Of a stretch of DNA of 36,132 nucleotides, positions 32,703 to 36,132 are shown one piece after another. Made by a program: the position numbers and the translations under genes. The notes under the pieces were generated by a model, which did not search any database, had not been told where the DNA came from, and saw only the letters and a list, made by a program, of their open reading frames with translations. Positions within the stretch are counted from its first letter, which is position 1; each line of letters opens with the position of its first letter. This DNA is from Puteibacter caeruleilacunae (GTDB lineage: Bacteria; Bacteroidota; Bacteroidia; Bacteroidales; Prolixibacteraceae): NCBI GenBank assembly GCA_005217565.1, contig SJCO01000028.1, positions 1 to 36,132 of the forward strand, written 5' to 3'.

Positions 32703-32759
32703 ATGGCAACACTACCGACAGTTAAGCCTGGAAAGGTTATTTTTTATGGAGTGGTGTAA
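32703..32759 (+). pseudogene. Possible truncated N-terminus of an unknown gene
   Basis: A short frame starting MATLPTVKPGKVIFYGVV ends after 18 codons at the edge of repeat copy C. It has the look of a protein opening and follows the NTF2-like gene by 31 bp. It may be the stub of a gene broken when the repeat spread here; chance cannot be excluded. Not recognised. Confidence 0.3.
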
Positions 32760-32764
32760 CGAGA

Positions 32765-33000
32765 CAGTTAATGCCTGGCTGGCGGAACAACTACAAGGTT
32801 GATATTTGTGGTTGTTCCGCTGAACGGTGAAGTTCCAACCAACGCATACCACTGCCTTCTGTCCTGGAGGGACATTTTCTTTTTAACCCATGACGAAGCG
32901 TCAGCAAGTCGTGGGAATTTACGATATCACAATCGAAAACCAACCGCCGTTGCACCCCTTAACCAACGGGGCACAGCACAATCCGTCGGCGGAATATTCA
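32765..33000. repeat. Interspersed palindromic repeat, copy C (longest)
   Basis: It begins with a large inverted repeat: GCGGAACAAC (32782-32791) and GTTGTTCCGC (32811-32820). Then come hairpin GTCC-TGGA-GGGAC, CCCATGACGAAGCGTCAGC, AAGTCGTGGGAATTTACGAT, CACAATCGAAAACCAACCG, hairpin CCCC-TTAACCAAC-GGGG, and CCGTCGGCGGAA. The central 80 bp are nearly the same as copy B. Confidence 0.8.
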
Positions 33001-33104
33001 CCGTCTCAAAACCTTCCAACCGTTTCTCCGTTCTCCTTTCAATCCTATCCTCACCACCATGCATTCATAAACTAATTATTATATTTATTCAGATCTAGGA
33101 CTAG

Positions 33105-33194
33105 GAGGAGCAAAGAAGTGCTACATTTGACGGAGCGTTAAGCGAAACAGAACTCCTTATCAAAGGATATTGTGATAATTGCAAAAAGAAGAAC
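33105..33194 (+). pseudogene. Possible C-terminal remnant of a Fur-family regulator, in frame with the GTPase
   Basis: After a TAG at 33102-33104 a frame of 30 codons runs without a stop into the GTPase ATG. Its end reads ETELLIKGYCDNCKKKN, which resembles the end of Fur/Zur-type proteins (a beta strand, then G-x-C-x-x-C-x-K). COG0523 GTPases are commonly placed beside Zur/Fur genes. No Fur DNA-binding domain is present. The call is tentative because only about 17 residues carry signal. Confidence 0.35.
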
Positions 33195-34181
33195 ATGGAA
33201 AACAAACCTACACCTGTAACTATAATAACCGGATTCCTGGGAGCCGGTAAAACAACATTGCTGAACGAAATACTTCGATGTAATAAAGATTCGAATTTCC
33301 TGATTATTGAAAACGAGGCAGGTAACATCAATATTGATGGTCAGCTTTTAAAATCCAATAACAAAAACAACATATACGAATTAACGGGAGGCTGTATTTG
33401 CTGCTCGCTGAGTACAGAGCTGGGGACAGTGCTAAACAGCGTAATCCTGTCGCGCGTGAAGTATGATTATGTCCTGATCGAAGCAACAGGAATGGCTGAT
33501 TCTGGGCAGATAATAAACATGTTCTCAGGGCCACGAGTTCAGAGGTATTTTAAGTTAGACAGTGTAGTTTGTCTGATAGATGCCGATTCTTTTCTTAAAC
33601 GACTTAACGACTTTAGCGAAGTCCGCAGTCAGCTTGCAAAATCCGATATTGCTGTCATAAACAAATGCGACTTGTTACCTTCTGAGCAGATGAATGACGT
33701 TGAACAAAAGATTGCTTCAATCAATCCGCTTGCAAGAATTGAGAAAACAACGTATGGTAAGGTTGACGGCATAGAGGTGTTGAACAATGAGAGTTTTAGT
33801 CCTTCGAAAATCGAGGAAAATATAACCGATTTCACCAATCTGACGTTAGCAACTCCGGATAATGAGCATGCTCATAAAATACAGACATTAAGTTATATCA
33901 TCCCCGGCAGTTTTGATATGGAAAGAATGTCGATGTGGTTCGACGATTTCTTGTTCCTAAACAAGGACAATATTTTAAGGATCAAAGCAATGGTAAGCGT
34001 ATGCGACATGAGACACAAAATGATCCTTCAATCGGTTGGCAGTGACTTTCATGTTACCCAAGGCTCTAAATGGAACGAGGATGAAGATAGGGAAAGTAAA
34101 ATCGTGTTTATTGGTACTGATTTAAAAGAGGAAGAAATAAGAAAAAGCCTTGATAGATTGTTGGTTAAAGTTACGATGTAA
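33195..34181 (+). CDS. COG0523/CobW-family GTPase (metal chaperone type)
   Basis: This 328-aa G3E GTPase has the Walker A GFLGAGKTT (residues 13-21), the metal-binding C67-x-C69-C70 motif in TGGCICC, the Walker B-like YVLIEATGMAD and the guanine motif NKCD. The C-terminal CobW_C domain covers about residues 235-328. A His-containing stretch (DNEHAHK) sits just before it. Members load zinc, cobalt or other metals into client enzymes and are often under Zur control; the metal cannot be told from sequence. ATG 33195 gives an opening typical of the family. A terminator-like hairpin follows. Confidence 0.9.
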   Translation: MENKPTPVTIITGFLGAGKTTLLNEILRCNKDSNFLIIENEAGNINIDGQLLKSNNKNNIYELTGGCICCSLSTELGTVLNSVILSRVKYDYVLIEATGMADSGQIINMFSGPRVQRYFKLDSVVCLIDADSFLKRLNDFSEVRSQLAKSDIAVINKCDLLPSEQMNDVEQKIASINPLARIEKTTYGKVDGIEVLNNESFSPSKIEENITDFTNLTLATPDNEHAHKIQTLSYIIPGSFDMERMSMWFDDFLFLNKDNILRIKAMVSVCDMRHKMILQSVGSDFHVTQGSKWNEDEDRESKIVFIGTDLKEEEIRKSLDRLLVKVTM

Positions 34182-34214
34182 TATTTAACGAAATATACAG
34201 TACACAACAGTTCT

Positions 34215-34255
34215 AAGTCAGAATATGGGAGGTACCAACTTTCGTATTCTGACTT
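34215..34255 (+). terminator. Terminator-like hairpin after the COG0523 GTPase
   Basis: The perfect 11-bp arms AAGTCAGAATA (34215-34225) and TATTCTGACTT (34245-34255) surround a 19-nt loop, 34 bp after the stop. Only a weak T-rich tail (TGGTTT) follows. Confidence 0.55.
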
Positions 34256-34362
34256 TGGTTTAAGGAATGGAAGCGATACATAAAGTGTTTTTTTAGTCTG
34301 TCATTTATTTACCGTTTTCCTGCTCTGTAAAGCCTGCGTGAAATACTTGAACTAGCCAGAAA

Positions 34363-34581
34363 TTACTCCTCTAACAGTTTTTCTTTTGCTTCACGCAATG
34401 CTGCTAAAAATGTATCATAATGAACCTCCTTTAAATTCGGTTTATCAAAGAACTCTATTTTCAAATTATCCTTTCCTTCATCCTGATTCACCAACGCAAC
34501 ATATTTCCCATCAACGACAAGGTAAGCTACTAACTCATCGTAATCGACTGGACTTCCAATTATTATTTCAATTTTCTCCAT
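34363..34581 (-). CDS. Small conserved-looking protein of unknown function
   Basis: This 72-aa soluble, acidic protein starts MEKIEIIIGSPVDYDELVAY and continues with alternating strands (LVVDGKYVALVNQDEG, LKIEFFD) and a final helix (YDTFLAALREAKEKLLEE). The order strand, strand, strand, helix and the D-G-K-Y-V-A-L / D-E-G pattern look like a recurrent small bacterial family that I have seen near toxin or immunity genes, but I cannot name it. It is real rather than chance because of its balanced composition and clean beta-beta-beta-alpha pattern. No partner is evident nearby. Confidence 0.65.
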   Translation of the reverse strand: MEKIEIIIGSPVDYDELVAYLVVDGKYVALVNQDEGKDNLKIEFFDKPNLKEVHYDTFLAALREAKEKLLEE

Positions 34582-34675
34582 AAAAACATTATTCTAATTC
34601 TCTAATTAATTTAGTTCTCAAGTCCACTATGTTTTCTGTATTGTTTTATTATTTAAAGAAAGGTGGATATTAACC

Positions 34676-35068
34676 TCAAGTGAGGATTAGTGAAATGAAC
34701 CAAATAATCGTACTTCCAATTATATATATTAATGCAATCTTACCTTTTTTATGTGAGTACTTATTGATTATTTTCTTGTATCTATTTTTTCGAAAAATCA
34801 ATAGGTAGTTTAAAATAGCAAACGGAGTTGCAAATTGTAAAAAGAAGGCTAATGCATTATTGATCATTGTTCCTGGGAAGATACCTATAGCAAGGATATC
34901 AAATTTAATTCCTATTTGTTTGAGTATTAATAGTATTGTGAATAAGTTTAGTGCATTGATAAAAGTTATTAATGAAAAAGATGACAATTTCCATGTTGGA
35001 TTTTTCTTCTTATACTGTCTATCATTGACAATAGCGTCTGTCCAAAGTAAGTAATAAATGTTACGCAT
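34676..35068 (-). CDS. Unknown small membrane protein
   Basis: This is a 130-aa inner-membrane protein with three to four hydrophobic helices (ITFINALNLFTILLILK, NALAFFLQFATPFAILNYLL, IALIYIIGSTIIWFISLIL). It opens MRNIYYLLWTDAIVNDRQYK and has the loop FRKNRYKKIINKY. Proteins of this plan are frequent in Bacteroidota as stand-alone genes; no function is known to me. The next gene upstream on the same strand ends 251 bp away, so they are probably separate. Confidence 0.65.
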   Translation of the reverse strand: MRNIYYLLWTDAIVNDRQYKKKNPTWKLSSFSLITFINALNLFTILLILKQIGIKFDILAIGIFPGTMINNALAFFLQFATPFAILNYLLIFRKNRYKKIINKYSHKKGKIALIYIIGSTIIWFISLILT

Positions 35069-35291
35069 ATCAATGTGCTTTTATTTTCTGAATGTGAATT
35101 TCATCTCAGACTAAATGAGGTTGTTCTATTGAGCAGAAGTGATACCATGAATGAAGAATAGTAAAATTAATAATTGCAACTTTCTCATTTTGTTGGTTTT
35201 AATATGCTTAACTATCATCCGAAAAACTTGTCTGTTATCTCTTTGTTGTTCCCTGATTGACCAATGTGTCGCAAAAAAATCCCAAATGATA

Positions 35292-35315
35292 TGGCTAACT
35301 TTTGGGTGCAGTTCA
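35292..35315. mobile_element. Solitary IS3-type (IS150-group) terminal inverted repeat
   Basis: Read on the minus strand, the segment begins TGAACTGCACCCAAAAGTTA, ending GCCA. This matches the usual shape of IS3/IS150-group ends (TG-x-ACTG-xx-CCCAAAAGTT). The terminal TG at 35315 faces the unknown gene at 35319-36068, three bases before its stop codon. No transposase frame lies on the inner side and no matching opposite end was found, so this is a relic or a non-autonomous fragment. Confidence 0.5.
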
Positions 35316-35318
35316 CGC

Positions 35319-36068
35319 TCAGGTTTTTTCTATATTTAAATTCGCTTTAATGCCAACGACAAGGTCTTTAACAGTATTAAAACCTCCTATCTCATAACTG
35401 AGAGGTTCAATTTTACGACCTATGTTTAGTATGGCAACTGAAACTCCAAATGGTATAATCGCAAGCCACGACAACTTTCCAGATATCAGTGCAACTACTA
35501 ATACAAGCAATGAGATTAGGAAAAGATAACCTCCAGCCTTACTTATTCTATTTTCTTGTATGTCATAATACGATATTGTTCCGGGAGCTAATTTGCTTAC
35601 TATTTCAATGAACTCTGATGGATATTTCTTAAAAAGGAGTGGAAAGTTATTGCTAGCCTTTAACTCCTTAATATTTACACCTCTTTTTTTTAGATTTTGG
35701 TTAATGCTATTTAATATCCCAGCTTCCAAGCATTTTCCACCCAGTGAAACACTTAAAGTTATTGTTTCCCGTTTGGCATTTTGTGCAATATATTCGCAAT
35801 ACTCCTTTAATGTATTTTCCTGTTCTCTTTTTAAGATAGTTTCTAATTCTGTCTCATCAGTTTCTAAATCAAAGAATTCATGATGAGCTTTTGCCAACTC
35901 AACAGGATTTAACAAGTCACATATATTTCTCCAACTTTCAATCGAAGTTTCGAATGATAGCGTATGACCGACGTCTCCGTTATTACAATACTCTGATTGG
36001 AACAAATACAAATCATTCAATATCTGAAGTATTTCTTTTGGGGTGTATGTCGTATGTGTTTCACTCAT
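35319..36068 (-). CDS. Unknown protein with two C-terminal membrane helices
   Basis: This 249-aa protein has a soluble, mostly helical N-terminal part (residues 1-170; EILQILNDLYLFQSEYC, LAKAHHEFFDLETDE) and two close membrane helices (about 178-210; YLFLISLLVLVVALISG and WLAIIPFGVSVAILNIG), then a short soluble end. I do not recognise a family. The stop codon is only three bases from the IS3-type end. The start (MSETHTTYTPKEI) is preceded by AT-rich DNA that lacks a clear promoter; no other gene is complete between it and the window edge. Confidence 0.65.
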   Translation of the reverse strand: MSETHTTYTPKEILQILNDLYLFQSEYCNNGDVGHTLSFETSIESWRNICDLLNPVELAKAHHEFFDLETDETELETILKREQENTLKEYCEYIAQNAKRETITLSVSLGGKCLEAGILNSINQNLKKRGVNIKELKASNNFPLLFKKYPSEFIEIVSKLAPGTISYYDIQENRISKAGGYLFLISLLVLVVALISGKLSWLAIIPFGVSVAILNIGRKIEPLSYEIGGFNTVKDLVVGIKANLNIEKT

Positions 36069-36132
36069 ATTATATGTCTTCTTGTTTTAATAGTGTATAT
36101 GCTATTATCATTGGATCTTTAATTTATTTAAA

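Larger units (their letters stand above)
32672..33194. other. Repeat-filled spacer between NTF2-like gene and COG0523 GTPase
   Basis: It holds the truncated frame at 32703-32759, repeat copy C (32765-33000), a CT-rich tract (33001-33060), and an open frame at 33105-33194 that runs into the GTPase gene. No complete gene was found. Confidence 0.6.

Noticed and set aside
32799-33098. A 99-codon frame across repeat copy C
   Set aside because: Same repeat sequence as in copy B; similar peptide words appear only because the DNA is repeated.
35151-35339. 62-codon plus-strand frame between two unknown genes
   Set aside because: It crosses the IS3-type end and the stop of the opposite gene and has a skewed Cys/Leu/Ile composition.
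36069-36132. Possible end of another minus-strand gene overlapping the last gene's start
   Set aside because: The frame ending near 36067 has an in-frame stop a few codons from the window edge, leaving too little to support a gene.

Overview
The window (about 36 kb, AT-rich) reads as a chromosomal segment of a Bacteroidota bacterium, plausibly a marine Marinilabiliales/Bacteroidales-type organism (the order is inference). Support comes from a SusC/SusD pair with its own ECF sigma factor and FecR anti-sigma factor, LytTR signalling, 6-bladed beta-propeller proteins, large FtsX-type permeases, and promoters of the Bacteroidota type (TTTG, about 20 nt, then TAnnTTTG). No rRNA, tRNA or CRISPR array was seen.

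Layout. 1-694: mobile-element debris, with the 3' end of an IS66-type transposase and a decayed tyrosine recombinase. 695-3897: LytS-like kinase, LytTR response regulator and an exported serine hydrolase. 4066-4913: a DUF1778/GNAT toxin-antitoxin pair with a palindrome over its promoter. 4941-10188 (minus strand): an FtsX/MacB-type permease with a possible sigma-54 promoter, then a TetR - hybrid SDR/metallo-beta-lactamase gene - Bcr/CflA MFS cluster in which the same 15-bp operator occurs twice. 10407-15490: a voltage-gated-type K+ channel, gdhA with a strong terminator, a PAS sensor kinase and an exported alpha/beta hydrolase. 15756-18146: a GH95 glycosidase. 18147-18773: a repeat-dense spacer. 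18774-21115: two tandem beta-propeller genes, one frameshifted. 21287-23380: an XRE/ImmA pair and a nitrilase-family amidohydrolase. 23598-30832: a SusD, SusC (with STN domain), FecR, ECF-sigma locus. 30901-33194: two copies of an interspersed repeat around an araC / NTF2-like pair that share a duplicated promoter architecture. 33195-34181: a COG0523/CobW GTPase preceded in frame by what looks like the tail of a Fur-family regulator. 34363-36068: three unrecognised genes and a solitary IS3-type terminal repeat.

How the parts work together. ECF sigma, FecR and STN-SusC form a recognisable trans-envelope signalling unit controlling SusCD uptake, but no glycoside hydrolase is in that operon; the GH95 enzyme lies about 5.5 kb beyond the susD end, on the other strand. 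The strongest regulatory inferences are (i) the TetR protein with two identical operators, one before itself and one before the hybrid gene and MFS pump, and (ii) the AraC protein with paired 21-bp-spaced half-sites and a -7 element at the same offset before both araC and the NTF2-like gene. Several loci show recombination scars: the SDR/MBL hybrid gene, a 129/130-bp identity block shared by otherwise diverged propeller paralogs, gene stubs flanking repeat copy C, and a palindromic repeat family with at least three long copies.
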